Made by a program: the position numbers and the translations under genes. 64,000 nt of DNA from Mumia sp. ZJ1417 (GTDB taxonomy: Bacteria > Actinomycetota > Actinomycetes > Propionibacteriales > Nocardioidaceae). Below, one piece after another: positions 35,724-46,982 of the stretch. The notes below the pieces were generated by a model, which saw nothing but the letters and a program-made list of their open reading frames with translations, ran no database searches and was not told where the DNA came from. Positions within the stretch are counted from its first letter, which is position 1. The number at the start of each line of letters is the position of its first letter. The stretch spans positions 2,542,001 through 2,606,000 of the forward strand of contig NZ_CP059901.1 in the NCBI RefSeq assembly GCF_014127285.1. Direction: 5' to 3'.

Positions 35724-36448
35724 CGCCCTCGGAAGACGGGCGGACGCTTCTCCGTCCGCGCCAGCGCGGCCTCGCGAACGTCCTCGCTCCCCCAACACGC
35801 CTCCCAGCCCTTGCGGATGCGCGCGTCGGCATCGGCGTTGCCGGGAGCGGCGTTGAGGACGAGCTTGTTGTACGCCAGCGTCAGCGGCGCGAAGGTCGCG
35901 ATCTCCTGCGCCCACGCGGTCGCCGACTCGAGGTCTCCGAGCCGGTCCGCGAGCCCACGAGCGTACGCGGTGTCGGCGTCGAGGAGGTCTGCACCGAGCA
36001 TCAGTGCCTTGGCCGTGCCCGCTCCGGCGACCGCGGCGAGCGTCCGGATGGTCCAGGTGTCGACCGCCATGCCGTTGCGGGCGGTCGGGACTCCGAACTT
36101 CGCGGTGGGCGCAGCGACCCGGAGGTCACAGGCGAGCGCCAGCTGCGTGCCGGCGCCGATCGCGGGACCGTTCACCGCGGCCACAACCGGGATCTCGACC
36201 TCGGTCAGCGCCGTGAGCATCCCGTACAGCGCCTCGAGGAACGCGTCTCCGTACACGCCGGTCAGGTCTGCGCCCGCGCAGAAACTGCTGCCCTGCCCGG
36301 TCACGACGACCGCGCGCGTGCCATCGCCGTCGGCAGCCAGCACCGCCTCGCGGACCTCGACGCAGGTGTCGAGATCAAGGGCGTTGCGGCGCTCCGGGCG
36401 GCGCAGCTCGATCTGCGTGACGTCACCCGTACGGGTCACCTCGATCAC
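35720..36448 (-). CDS. Enoyl-CoA hydratase/isomerase family protein
   Basis: The 242-residue crotonase-fold protein has the oxyanion loops SSFCAGADL and NGPAIGAGTQLALACDLRVA. The position usually holding the first catalytic glutamate (AxGGGxE) is occupied by T-Q-L, and the second by NGMAVD. It may thus use another chemistry than classic hydration. It is slightly short for the family (about 255-260 residues). It overlaps DCC and HAD genes by 4 nt each. Confidence 0.85.
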   Translation of the reverse strand: MIEVTRTGDVTQIELRRPERRNALDLDTCVEVREAVLAADGDGTRAVVVTGQGSSFCAGADLTGVYGDAFLEALYGMLTALTEVEIPVVAAVNGPAIGAGTQLALACDLRVAAPTAKFGVPTARNGMAVDTWTIRTLAAVAGAGTAKALMLGADLLDADTAYARGLADRLGDLESATAWAQEIATFAPLTLAYNKLVLNAAPGNADADARIRKGWEACWGSEDVREAALARTEKRPPVFRGR

Positions 36449-37317
36449 GGTCGCTCCTCGTGGTCGTCGGGGACGCTCGCGCGCACGGCGGCGCGTCCCC
36501 GGTCGCGGCTGATGCGGTCCAGGATGGCAGCCACCCCGTCCTCGTCGTTCGTCGCCACCACCTCATGGACGCTGGCGAGCACGTCGCGGTGCGCGTTGGC
36601 GACCGCGAACGCGCGCCCTGCCCACCGCAGCATCGGGAGGTCGTTGGGCATGTCGCCGACCGCCCACACGGTCTCGCGGGCGTAGCCGTGCTCAGCGCTC
36701 CACGACGCGAGCCCGGACGCCTTGGTGACACCGCGCGCGGTGATCTCGGCCAGGCCGATGGCCCCGGAGAACCCCAGCTCGGCGCGTCCCGCGAGGACCT
36801 CATCCACGCGGCGGTGGAAGTCGTCGGGATCGCTGCCCTCGAGCTTGGCGAGGAGCTTGCCGGCCGGACGCGAGGCGATCTGGGCCCAGTCGTCGAGGCT
36901 GTCGTCCGCAGGCGCCTCGCGGACGTACGCGAACCGATCCTCACGACGCATGCCGTCAGCGCGCTCGACCGCGAAGGCGATGCCGGGGATCGCGGACCGC
37001 AGCAGGTCACCGAGCTCGTGCAGCACGTCGGGGGACATCGTGCCCATCTCGGTGACCGTACGACTCGCGACGTGATAGACGAACGCACCGTTCGCGCTGA
37101 GCGCCACTCCCCCGGTCGCGTCGCCGACGGCGCTGGCCAGGTCGTCGAGCCACCGGGGCGGACGGGCGGTCACGAACACCGTCGGGACGCCGGCCTCCTC
37201 CGCCGCGGCGATGGCCTCGCGGGTGCGTGCGGAGAGCGTGCCGTCCGAGCGCAGCAGCGTGCCGTCGAGGTCGGTCGCGAGCAGCGCCGCCCTTGGTGAG
37301 CCCGTACGGTCAGGCAT
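36445..37317 (-). CDS. HAD superfamily (Cof-type) phosphatase
   Basis: The 290-residue protein has motif [12 protein letters not shown] with the nucleophile and acid aspartates, motif II FVTARP, the lysine in GVTKASGL, and motif [16 protein letters not shown]2-type cap lies between (about 85-200). Cof-type enzymes remove phosphate from sugar phosphates, nucleotides or cofactors such as FMN and PLP. The ATG at 37317 (MPDRTG) overlaps the rlmN end by 8 nt. Confidence 0.9.
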   Translation of the reverse strand: MPDRTGSPRAALLATDLDGTLLRSDGTLSARTREAIAAAEEAGVPTVFVTARPPRWLDDLASAVGDATGGVALSANGAFVYHVASRTVTEMGTMSPDVLHELGDLLRSAIPGIAFAVERADGMRREDRFAYVREAPADDSLDDWAQIASRPAGKLLAKLEGSDPDDFHRRVDEVLAGRAELGFSGAIGLAEITARGVTKASGLASWSAEHGYARETVWAVGDMPNDLPMLRWAGRAFAVANAHRDVLASVHEVVATNDEDGVAAILDRISRDRGRAAVRASVPDDHEERP

Positions 37318-38440
37318 CGGCGGCCGCGAGCTGGCCGCAGGCGCCGTCGATCTCCTGCCCACGCGTGTCTCGTACGGTCGTCGGGATGCCCTTCGCCTCG
37401 AGCCGGCGGACGAACTCGCGCTCGTCCTCCGGTCGCGACGCGGTCCAGATCGAGCCGGGCGTCGGGTTGAGCGGGATGAGGTTCACGTGGACCCAGCCCC
37501 AGTCGCCGTAGGACCGCAGGAGGTCGCCGAGCATGTCCGCGCGCCATGCCTGATCGTTGATGTCCTTGATCAGGGCGTACTCGATGGACACCCGACGCTT
37601 GGTCGTCCGGGCGTACTCCCACGCCGCCTCGACCGCCTCGGCGACCTTGAAGCGGGTGTTGATCGGCACGAGGTCGTCGCGCAGCTCGTCGTCGGGCGCG
37701 TGCAGCGAGAGCGCGAGCGTCACCGGGATGCCCTCCGTCGTGAGCTGCTTGATCCGCGGGACGAGACCGACGGTGCTGACAGTGATGTTGCGCGCCGACA
37801 TCCCCAGGCCGGACGGGCCGTCGTCGACCATCCGGCGGACGGCGCCGATGACGGCCTTGTAGTTGGCCATCGGCTCACCCATGCCCATGAACACGACGTT
37901 GGAGAGCCGCCCGGGACCGCCGGGGACCTCGCCGCGCGCCATCGCCCGAGCACCGTCGACGACCTGCTCGATGATCTCGCCGGTGGACATGTTGCGCTGC
38001 AGGCCGCCCTGGCCCGTGGCGCAGAACGGGCACGCCATGCCGCAGCCGGCCTGGCTCGACACGCAGATCGTCGCGCGGTCGGGATAGCGCATGAGCACCG
38101 ACTCAACGAGCGCGCCGTCGAACAGGCGCCAGAGCGTCTTGCGCGTCGTGCCCCGGTCGGCCTCGAGCGTGCGTACGGGGTTGATCAGCGTCGGGAGCAT
38201 GCCCTCGACGAGCTGGTCACGGATCCCGGCGGGGAGATCGGTCATCTCCGACGGATCGGAGACCAGCCGGGTGAAGTAGTGGGTCGACAGCTGCTTGGCG
38301 CGGTATCCGGGGAGCCCGAGGGCCTCGACCGCCTCCTTGCGGGCATCGAGGTCGAGGTCGGCGAGGTGCCGCGGCGGCTTGCCCCGCCCCTTGGGCTGCT
38401 CGAAGACGAGTGGGAGCGGGTTCGGATTCACGTCAGACAT
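37310..38440 (-). CDS. rlmN: Dual-specificity 23S rRNA/tRNA adenine C2-methyltransferase
   Basis: RlmN is a radical SAM enzyme that methylates C2 of A2503 in 23S rRNA and A37 of some tRNAs. The 376-residue protein has the 4Fe-4S motif CGMACPFC preceded by SSQAGC, the [11 protein letters not shown] strand, SLHAPDD, and a C-terminal catalytic cysteine in IDGACGQLA. Length and layout are normal. It ends at the HAD gene with an 8-nt overlap. Confidence 0.97.
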   Translation of the reverse strand: MSDVNPNPLPLVFEQPKGRGKPPRHLADLDLDARKEAVEALGLPGYRAKQLSTHYFTRLVSDPSEMTDLPAGIRDQLVEGMLPTLINPVRTLEADRGTTRKTLWRLFDGALVESVLMRYPDRATICVSSQAGCGMACPFCATGQGGLQRNMSTGEIIEQVVDGARAMARGEVPGGPGRLSNVVFMGMGEPMANYKAVIGAVRRMVDDGPSGLGMSARNITVSTVGLVPRIKQLTTEGIPVTLALSLHAPDDELRDDLVPINTRFKVAEAVEAAWEYARTTKRRVSIEYALIKDINDQAWRADMLGDLLRSYGDWGWVHVNLIPLNPTPGSIWTASRPEDEREFVRRLEAKGIPTTVRDTRGQEIDGACGQLAAADA

Positions 38441-38491
38441 GTCGACCCCAGTGTCCCATCACGCACCAACCCCGCGCACAGTCGTCCGCCT

Positions 38492-38563
38492 CGTCCGCGA
38501 TTCGGGCGGTTCCCCACCGAATCCCGGCACGAGTTGCGTGGAGAACTGCCCGAATCGGGGACG
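38492..38563. repeat. 72-nt hairpin element, copy B
   Basis: Arms of 31 nt match at about 25 of 31 positions around a 10-nt loop, the same geometry as the copy at 21788-21859, and the left arm begins CGTCCGCGATTCGGGC. It starts about 10 nt after the cdsA stop and lies before rlmN. Its arms are more diverged than those of copy A. Confidence 0.75.
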
Positions 38564-38572
38564 GGCAGGAGG

Positions 38573-39415
38573 TCAGCTGACAGGGACGAGGAAGTGCAGC
38601 ACCAGCCAGCAGACGGGCGCGACCGCAAGCAGCGAGTCGAGGCGGTCCATGAGGCCACCGTGGCCGGGGAGCAGGTCGCTCATGTCCTTGATGCCGACGT
38701 CGCGCTTGATCATCGACTCCGACAGGTCGCCGAGCGTCGCCATCGCCACCGCGACCACCCCGAGGATCACACCGACCCACCAGCGACCGTCGAGCGCGAA
38801 CGTCACGCAGAGCACGCCGGCGAGGACACACCCGACGACCGAGCCTCCGAAGCCCTCCCAGGACTTCTTGGGGCTGATCGTCGGAGCCATCGGATGCTTG
38901 CCGAGCTTGTAGCCCGCGGCATAGCCGAAGATGTCCGAGGCGATCGTCACCACGATGAACGTGACGATGCGCCAGGCCCCGTCGTCCTCCGCGGACATGA
39001 GCACGACGAAGGACCCCAGCACCGGGACGTACCCGAAGACGAAGACCGCGGCGGACACGTCCCTGACGAAGCCGTCGGCGCCGCCCGGCATCCGGTAGAC
39101 GAAGATGCCGAGGACGGTCAGGGCCGTACCGATCGCGATCGCCTCGGTGCCGCCGACGTACGAGGCTGCGAGCGTCGCGAGCCCGCCAGCCATCAGCGGT
39201 GGCAGCGGGATCGCGATGCCCGCCTTGCCGAGCGCGCCCGTCAGCTCCCAGATCGCCACCGCGGCCGCAACCAGGACGACGACCACGAACAGGGCTTTGA
39301 CGAAGAAGAGCGACAGGACCACGGCGGCGGCAAGGCCGACGCCGACGCCGATCGCCGCAGGCAGGTTGCGCCCGCCACGCTGCCGAGGCGCTGCGGGGAC
39401 GTCAGGTGCGCTCAT
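38573..39415 (-). CDS. cdsA: Phosphatidate cytidylyltransferase
   Basis: CdsA makes CDP-diacylglycerol, the precursor of phosphatidylglycerol, phosphatidylinositol and cardiolipin. The 280-residue membrane protein has about eight hydrophobic segments and the signature SDIFGYAAGYKLGKHPMAP, then SPKKSWEGFGGSVVGC and LGDLSESMIKRDVGIKDMS with DLLPGHGGLMDRLDS. The ATG shares one nt with the frr stop. The PLD-type enzyme at 2220 could use lipids made from its product. Confidence 0.96.
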   Translation of the reverse strand: MSAPDVPAAPRQRGGRNLPAAIGVGVGLAAAVVLSLFFVKALFVVVVLVAAAVAIWELTGALGKAGIAIPLPPLMAGGLATLAASYVGGTEAIAIGTALTVLGIFVYRMPGGADGFVRDVSAAVFVFGYVPVLGSFVVLMSAEDDGAWRIVTFIVVTIASDIFGYAAGYKLGKHPMAPTISPKKSWEGFGGSVVGCVLAGVLCVTFALDGRWWVGVILGVVAVAMATLGDLSESMIKRDVGIKDMSDLLPGHGGLMDRLDSLLAVAPVCWLVLHFLVPVS

Positions 39416-39972
39416 CAGACTTCGAGCAGCTCCTGCTCCTTGTTCTTGACGAGCTCGTCGATGTGGTCGACGTGCTTCTTGGTGAGCCCGTCGAGACGCT
39501 TCTCACCGCCGGTCACGTCGTCCTTGCTGATCTCGCCGTCCTTCTCGGACTTGTCCATCGCCTGCTTCGCGGCGCGGCGGATGTTGCGGACGGCCACACG
39601 GCCCTCCTCCGCCTTGGACTTGGCGAGCTTGATGTACTCCTTGCGGCGCTCCTCGGTCAGCTGCGGCAGCACCAGCCGCAGGACCTTGCCGTCATCGGTC
39701 GGGTTGACGCCGAGGTCGGAGTCGCGGATCGACTTCTCGATCGCCGACTTCGCGCCCAGGTCGTACGGGCTGATGATGACGACGCGCGGCTCGGGGATCT
39801 GGAACCCGGCGAGCTGCTGGATGGGCGTCGGCGTGCCGTAGTAGTCGGCCGTGATCTTCGCGAACATCGCGGGATGCGCGCGTCCGGTGCGGATCGCGGC
39901 GAACTCCTCGCGCGCGTGCTCGACAGCCTTGTCCATCTTGGTGTCGGCGTCGCGCAGGATCTCGTCAATCAC
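39415..39972 (-). CDS. frr: Ribosome recycling factor
   Basis: RRF splits terminated ribosomes together with EF-G. The 185-residue protein has the family pattern HAREEFAAIRTGRAHPAMF, YYGTPTPIQQLA, and the C-terminal helix ending KHVDHIDELVKNKEQELLEV. Length is normal. It belongs to the conserved rpsB-tsf-pyrH-frr-cdsA order. Confidence 0.98.
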   Translation of the reverse strand: MIDEILRDADTKMDKAVEHAREEFAAIRTGRAHPAMFAKITADYYGTPTPIQQLAGFQIPEPRVVIISPYDLGAKSAIEKSIRDSDLGVNPTDDGKVLRLVLPQLTEERRKEYIKLAKSKAEEGRVAVRNIRRAAKQAMDKSEKDGEISKDDVTGGEKRLDGLTKKHVDHIDELVKNKEQELLEV

Positions 39973-40005
39973 TGGCCTGCTCCTTCGTCTGAGGTCTCTG
40001 GTCGG

Positions 40006-40767
40006 TCAGTCTGCGTAGACCAGCGTGCCGATCTTCTCACCTCTCAGGACCGCGGAGATGTTGCCCTCTCCCTCGATCCCGAAGACACGCATCGGCAGCT
40101 TGTTCTCCATCAGCAGCGCGAACGCCGTCGCGTCGGCGACCCGCAGACCACGCTGCAGAGCCTCGGCGTACGAGATGGAGTCGATCTTGGTAGCGCTCGA
40201 GTCCTGGTGCGGGTCGGCGGTGTAGACGCCGTCGACTCCGTTCTTGCCCATCAGGACCTCGTCGGCCCTCACCTCGAGCGCGCGCTGCGCCGAGACGGTG
40301 TCGGTCGAGAAGTACGGCATGCCCGCACCCGCACCGAAGATGACGACGCGGCCCTTCTCGAGGTGACGGATGGCCCGCCGCGGGATGTAGGGCTCGGCGA
40401 CCTGTCCCATCGTGATCGCGGTCTGGACGCGGGTGTCGATGCCCTGCTTCTCGAGGAAGTCCTGGAGCGCGAGGCAGTTCATGACAATGCCGAGCATCCC
40501 CATGTAGTCGGCTCGCGCGCGGTCCATCCCCCGCTGCTGGAGCTCGGCCCCGCGGAAGAAGTTGCCGCCACCCATCACGATCGCGATCTCGATGCCGGCG
40601 GCGACGCCCTCGGCGACCTGGCGCGCGATCGTGTTGACGACGTCGGGGTCGACCCCGACGCTCCCTCCACCGAACGACTCGCCGGAGAGCTTCAGGAGCA
40701 CTCGACGAGGTCGGTCCTCCGCAGACACGGAGGCCAGCGGGTCGACTGTCTCTAGTTGGTCCACCAC
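40006..40767 (-). CDS. pyrH: Uridylate kinase
   Basis: PyrH phosphorylates UMP to UDP. The 253-residue amino acid kinase-fold protein has [13 protein letters not shown], the glycine loop [11 protein letters not shown], and [18 protein letters not shown] near the C-terminus. An N-terminal extension of about 20 residues ([15 protein letters not shown]) precedes the core. Start codons at 40767 and 40764 are both GTG. Confidence 0.96.
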   Translation of the reverse strand: MVDQLETVDPLASVSAEDRPRRVLLKLSGESFGGGSVGVDPDVVNTIARQVAEGVAAGIEIAIVMGGGNFFRGAELQQRGMDRARADYMGMLGIVMNCLALQDFLEKQGIDTRVQTAITMGQVAEPYIPRRAIRHLEKGRVVIFGAGAGMPYFSTDTVSAQRALEVRADEVLMGKNGVDGVYTADPHQDSSATKIDSISYAEALQRGLRVADATAFALLMENKLPMRVFGIEGEGNISAVLRGEKIGTLVYAD

Positions 40768-40814
40768 ACCGGCCTCCGTCTCGTACGTCGTCAGAACATC
40801 TCGCCGATCAGGCG

Positions 40815-41639
40815 TCAGGCGCCGATCTCGATGTGCGCGAAGCGCGTCACCGTGAGGCCGGCCTCGTCGAGGACCTGCTTGACGGACTTCTTCTGCTCGG
40901 TGACCGAGGGCTGGTCGAGCAGGACGAAGTCCTTGTAGAACGCGTTGACCTTGCCGTCGACGATCTTGGAGATCGCCTGCTCGGGCTTGCCCTCCTCGCG
41001 GGCGGCCGCCTCGGCGATCTCGCGCTCCTTGGCGATGACGTCCGCGGGGACCTCGTCGCGGGACAGGTAGCGCGGACGCATCGCCGCGACCTGCATGGCC
41101 ACGCTGCGCGCGACCTCCTCCTCGCCGTCGCCCTCGAACTCGATGAGGACGCCGACGGCGGGCGGCAGATCGCTCGCACGGCGGTGCAGGTAAGTCGCGA
41201 TCTTGCCGGTGCCCCCGAGGACGGCCACGCGGCCGAGCTCGAGCTTCTCACCGATGATCGCGGCCAGGGCCGAGATCTTCTTGGCGACCGTGACGCCGTC
41301 GCCGGCGTCGGTGGCGGCGAACGCCGCGGCGTCAGCCGGCTTGGTCGCGTCCGCGAGCACCGCGAGCTCCTCGGCGAGCGCGACGAACTGCTCGTTCTTG
41401 GCGACGAAGTCGGTCTCGGCGTTGAGCTCGACGATCGCGTTGCCCGACGCGGCGACCAGACCGGCCGTCGCCTCGCGCTCAGCGCCGCGCTTCTCGGCCT
41501 TGGCCTGGCCGTGGACGCGCAGGAACTCGACTGCCTTGTCGTAGTCGCCGTCGGCCTCGGTGAGCGCCTTCTTGGCGTCCATCATTCCCGCGCCGGTCGC
41601 GTCGCGGAGCTTCTTCACCTCTGCTGCGGTGATTGCCAT
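40815..41639 (-). CDS. tsf: Translation elongation factor Ts
   Basis: EF-Ts is the nucleotide exchange factor for EF-Tu. The 274-residue protein has an N-terminal UBA-like domain ([19 protein letters not shown]), the signature [13 protein letters not shown], and two dimerisation-type core domains with [18 protein letters not shown]. It follows rpsB after 97 nt that contain GC-rich inverted repeats. Confidence 0.98.
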   Translation of the reverse strand: MAITAAEVKKLRDATGAGMMDAKKALTEADGDYDKAVEFLRVHGQAKAEKRGAEREATAGLVAASGNAIVELNAETDFVAKNEQFVALAEELAVLADATKPADAAAFAATDAGDGVTVAKKISALAAIIGEKLELGRVAVLGGTGKIATYLHRRASDLPPAVGVLIEFEGDGEEEVARSVAMQVAAMRPRYLSRDEVPADVIAKEREIAEAAAREEGKPEQAISKIVDGKVNAFYKDFVLLDQPSVTEQKKSVKQVLDEAGLTVTRFAHIEIGA

Positions 41640-41715
41640 CTGTGTCTCTTCTCGTCTGAGTGTCCGTGGCCGGCAGACCGGCCGTTGTTGCGGGCCGGAC
41701 AAGCCGGCCGAGGTG

Positions 41716-41736
41716 TCGTCCCGAGCTGCGGGACGA
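41716..41736. terminator. Hairpin directly after the rpsB stop
   Basis: Eight perfect bp (TCGTCCCG and complement) around the loop AGCTG touch the rpsB stop codon on the 3' side. Two further GGCCGG-rich inverted repeats lie between it and tsf. They may set the rpsB:tsf transcript ratio or stop 3' decay. Confidence 0.5.
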
Positions 41737-42651
41737 TCAGGCGTCGGCGGGCTTGCCCTCTGCGAGGTTCTCCTCGGCCACCGCGGTCTCCTCTGCGACC
41801 TCGGCCGGGGTGTCGTCGGCGCTGGCCGACTCCTGGACCTCGGCCTCGGCGGCCTCGGTGGTCACGGGGTCGGTGCCCTCGGCGAGCTCGCGCTCCCACT
41901 CGGCAAGCGGCTCGCCGGCGGCGACAGCCTCGGTGGCCTCAGCAGCGTCCTCACGACCGGCGCCGCGCGCGATCAGGCCCTCGCCGACGGCGTCGGCGAC
42001 GACGCGCGTGAGCAAGGTGACCGAGCGGATCGCGTCGTCGTTGCCCGGGATCGGGTAGTCGACGTCGTCGGGGTCGCAGTTGGTGTCGAGGATCGCGACG
42101 ACCGGGATGCCCAGCTTCTTGGCCTCGTCGACCGCCAGGTGCTCCTTCTTGGTGTCGATGATCCACAGCGCCGACGGCGTACGGCCCATGTCGCGGATGC
42201 CGCCCAGGGTGCGGTCGAGCTTGTCGTGCTCGCGCTTGAGCTGGAGGAGCTCCTTCTTGGTGCGGTCGGAGCCGGCGACGTCGTCGAAGTCGACCTCGTC
42301 GAGCTCCTTGAGGCGCTTGATCCGCTCGTGGACCGTCTGGAAGTTGGTGAGCATGCCGCCCAGCCAGCGGTGGTTCACGTACGGCATGCCGACGCGCGTG
42401 GCCTGCTCGGTGATGGCCTCCTGCGCCTGGCGCTTGGTGCCGACGAACAGGATCGTCCCGCCACGCGCGACCGTGGTCTTGACGAAGTCGTACGCGCGGT
42501 CGATGTAGGCCAGCGACTGCTGCAGGTCGATGATGTAGATGCCATTGCGCTCCGTGAGGATGAAGCGCTTCATCTTGGGGTTCCAGCGGCGGGTCTGGTG
42601 TCCGAAGTGGACACCGCTCTCGAGCAGCTGGCGCATGGACACGACGGCCAT
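41737..42651 (-). CDS. rpsB: 30S ribosomal protein S2
   Basis: The 304-residue S2 has the family start [20 protein letters not shown], then [12 protein letters not shown], the [10 protein letters not shown] segment and [22 protein letters not shown]. The core ends near residue 230; the remaining 70 residues are an acidic Ala/Glu tail common in actinobacteria. It is first gene of the rpsB-tsf-pyrH-frr-cdsA-rlmN set. Confidence 0.98.
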   Translation of the reverse strand: MAVVSMRQLLESGVHFGHQTRRWNPKMKRFILTERNGIYIIDLQQSLAYIDRAYDFVKTTVARGGTILFVGTKRQAQEAITEQATRVGMPYVNHRWLGGMLTNFQTVHERIKRLKELDEVDFDDVAGSDRTKKELLQLKREHDKLDRTLGGIRDMGRTPSALWIIDTKKEHLAVDEAKKLGIPVVAILDTNCDPDDVDYPIPGNDDAIRSVTLLTRVVADAVGEGLIARGAGREDAAEATEAVAAGEPLAEWERELAEGTDPVTTEAAEAEVQESASADDTPAEVAEETAVAEENLAEGKPADA

Positions 42652-42852
42652 GACGTTCCTCTTTCTTTATTGGGCGCACGGGTGCACCCGATCCTGGTTG
42701 ACGTGCCGGCGGCGCCGACACCCTGGCGCCTTTGCGCGGACCACCTCGCCGTACGGAGAGGACCAGGACCACGCATCCCAGCAGGGCTGGGCAGAAGGCG
42801 CGCGAAGTCACCCGTCGCGTCGCAAGACGGTCGAGGTGCGCGGTCCAGTCTA
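42652..42852 (-). promoter_or_regulatory. rpsB promoter and long leader
   Basis: TAGACT on the minus strand at 42847-42852 is a good -10 element, and no clear -35 was found. Transcription from it would give a leader of about 190 nt before the rpsB ATG. The leader contains several short GC-rich inverted repeats. An AAAGAGGAA ribosome binding site sits at its end. Autoregulation by S2 is known elsewhere, but no known motif was recognised here. Confidence 0.5.
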
Positions 42853-42905
42853 GGCCACCGCCCCCACCGGACGAAACCCGCCCACCAGCCCGTCGCTGTG
42901 CGCCG

Positions 42906-43427
42906 TCAGCGCCGGTAGGCGAAGACCTGACTCACCCACACGACACCGCGGCTGTCACGCCGCACACCGACCCCAATCCGGCGGTAGCGCGGCTCGAGGA
43001 TGTTGGCGCGGTGTCCCGGCGAGTCCATCCACGCGTCCACCACGTGGCGCGGCCACCGGTAGCCGTACGCGATGTTCTCGCCGACCTTCCACCCGCCGCA
43101 CCTGCGAAGGACCGGCTTCAGGTTCTGGTGGACCAGTCGCCCACTGGCCGCGATCCGGTTGGCCGCGCGCTGGGCGTACCGGTCGAGACATCGTGACCGC
43201 GACAGAGCACGACGGTCGTACGCCCGTCTCTCCCGGTTGGTGTGCCTGACGACCCGCCGCTCGTAGACCCGCGGTCCGGGCGGTGTCGACGCCTTCGACG
43301 GCAGCGCCGCGCTGGCCTCGGTGACTGCCGTTGCCGCCGTCGGTGTGGCTCCCGCGGCGCCCGTGACGGCGCCCGGCCCCACGACCATGGCAGCGGAGAA
43401 CAGCATGGCGGCACTCAAGACTCGCAT
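42906..43427 (-). CDS. Secreted CAP/SCP-domain protein
   Basis: The 173-residue protein has a signal peptide (MRVLSAAMLFSAAMVVGPGA) and a Thr/Ala-rich linker to about residue 50. A CAP domain follows: TNRERRAYDRRAL, CLDRYAQRAANRIAASGRLVHQ, ENIAYGY, VVDAWMDSPGHRANIL and VWVSQVFAY. The CAP His and Glu positions (LVHQ, GENIA) are present, and two cysteines probably pair. CAP proteins of bacteria have no settled activity. Confidence 0.88.
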   Translation of the reverse strand: MRVLSAAMLFSAAMVVGPGAVTGAAGATPTAATAVTEASAALPSKASTPPGPRVYERRVVRHTNRERRAYDRRALSRSRCLDRYAQRAANRIAASGRLVHQNLKPVLRRCGGWKVGENIAYGYRWPRHVVDAWMDSPGHRANILEPRYRRIGVGVRRDSRGVVWVSQVFAYRR

Positions 43428-43549
43428 GGGATCTCCCACTCCCCCGCAGCCGCGCCCCAGGTTTTCCCCAGATCGTCGGCTGTCGTGTTCATCCCCAGTT
43501 CGGTGTCTTTGACCCACGCTAGTCACGATCGATGGGATTGCATTTCGGG

Positions 43550-44482
43550 ATGAGTTCTCGCCTTGTCCCCGCGCTCATGAGGCGCGCCCGGCTTCTCGTC
43601 GCGCTGGTGATCCTCGTCATGCCGTCCGCCCTCCCCCACGACACCGACCCCACCTGGTCGTGGCCGCTCGACCCGCGACCAGAGGTCGTGAGGGCGTACG
43701 AGGCTCCCCCTCACGCCTACGCCGCAGGTCATCGGGGCATCGACCTTGCCGGAAAGGCCGGAGCACCGGTGCGCTCGGTCGACGACGGGGTGGTTGCCTT
43801 CGCTGGCGCCGTTGCCGGAGTCGAGGCCGTGAGCGTCGACCACGACGGCGTCCGGTCGACCTACCTGCCTGTCGCCGCCTCGGTGAGACAAGGGTCACCC
43901 GTTGTACGGGGCCAGGTGCTGGGCTCCCTCCTCATCGCCGGGGGCCACTGCTTCCCGGCCGTGTGCCTGCACCTCGGGCGTCGGCACGGCGCGCCGTACG
44001 CCGACCCCGAGGAGCTGCTGGCGGGGACCGCACGCATCCGCCTGGTGCCACCGAGCGGACCGCCTCCAGTCCCGCCACCGGTCGCCACCGCCGCACCGGG
44101 CGCCTCGCTCGCCGCGCCCGTGGAGGCCCCGGTCAGCTCGCCGTACGGGATGCGCGTCCATCCCGTCACTGGGCTTCTCAAGCTCCACGACGGGACCGAC
44201 TTCGCAGCCCCCTGCGGCACTCCCGTGCGCGCGTCGGCCGACGGCCGGGTCGTGGCCGTCACGTACGACCCCGCGTACGGGCAGCGGGTCGTGGTCGACC
44301 ACGGCGGTGGTCTGGCGACGAGCTACAACCACCTCGAGAAGGCGTCGGTGCGCAGCGGCGCGACCGTACGGGCGGGGGCGTCGCTCGGTGCTGTCGGGAG
44401 CACCGGGATGTCGACCGGGTGCCACCTGCACTTCATGGTCGTCGTCGCAGGGGCGCCGGTCGATCCGATGCTCTTCCTGTGA
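43550..44482 (+). CDS. Exported protein with two M23 (LytM) endopeptidase domains
   Basis: The 310-residue protein has a signal peptide ending near ALPHD, and two M23 domains joined by a Pro-rich linker. Domain 1 (about 35-160) has GHRGIDLAG but CLHLG where HxH is usual, so one catalytic histidine is replaced by cysteine. Domain 2 (about 195-310) keeps GMRVHPVTGLLKLHDGTDFAAP, YNHLEKASV and CHLHFMV. Domain 2 should cleave peptidoglycan cross-bridges, while domain 1 may be inactive or altered. Start at the ATG 43550; an ATG 18 nt upstream is possible. Confidence 0.88.
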   Translation: MSSRLVPALMRRARLLVALVILVMPSALPHDTDPTWSWPLDPRPEVVRAYEAPPHAYAAGHRGIDLAGKAGAPVRSVDDGVVAFAGAVAGVEAVSVDHDGVRSTYLPVAASVRQGSPVVRGQVLGSLLIAGGHCFPAVCLHLGRRHGAPYADPEELLAGTARIRLVPPSGPPPVPPPVATAAPGASLAAPVEAPVSSPYGMRVHPVTGLLKLHDGTDFAAPCGTPVRASADGRVVAVTYDPAYGQRVVVDHGGGLATSYNHLEKASVRSGATVRAGASLGAVGSTGMSTGCHLHFMVVVAGAPVDPMLFL

Positions 44483-44511
44483 TCGCCGGCCTCCGTCCCT
44501 CCCCCGGACGC

Positions 44512-44547
44512 GACGGAGCCCGCCGGATCGATCCGGCGGGCTTCGTC
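44512..44547. terminator. Terminator between the M23 gene and icd
   Basis: Two 18-nt arms pair at 17 positions plus one G-T pair, with no loop spacer. The core is GCCCGCCGGATC and its complement. It lies between convergent stops (44482 and 44561). Its right flank CTTCGTCGTACG also follows the terminator at 28646-28700. Confidence 0.8.
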
Positions 44548-44560
44548 GTACGGGAGGACC

Positions 44561-46849
<2,289 letters not shown>

Positions 46850-46982
46850 CAGGGATGCGTCCGTCACCGGAAGGGACTCGTCGCATGCTCGCGGTCCACC
46901 TGTAGGAAGGTGCTCCGTCCATGAAGCCTACTTGCTTCCCGACGAGCGCCCGGACGCGGGCAGGCGCCGGTCGTGCCCACGG

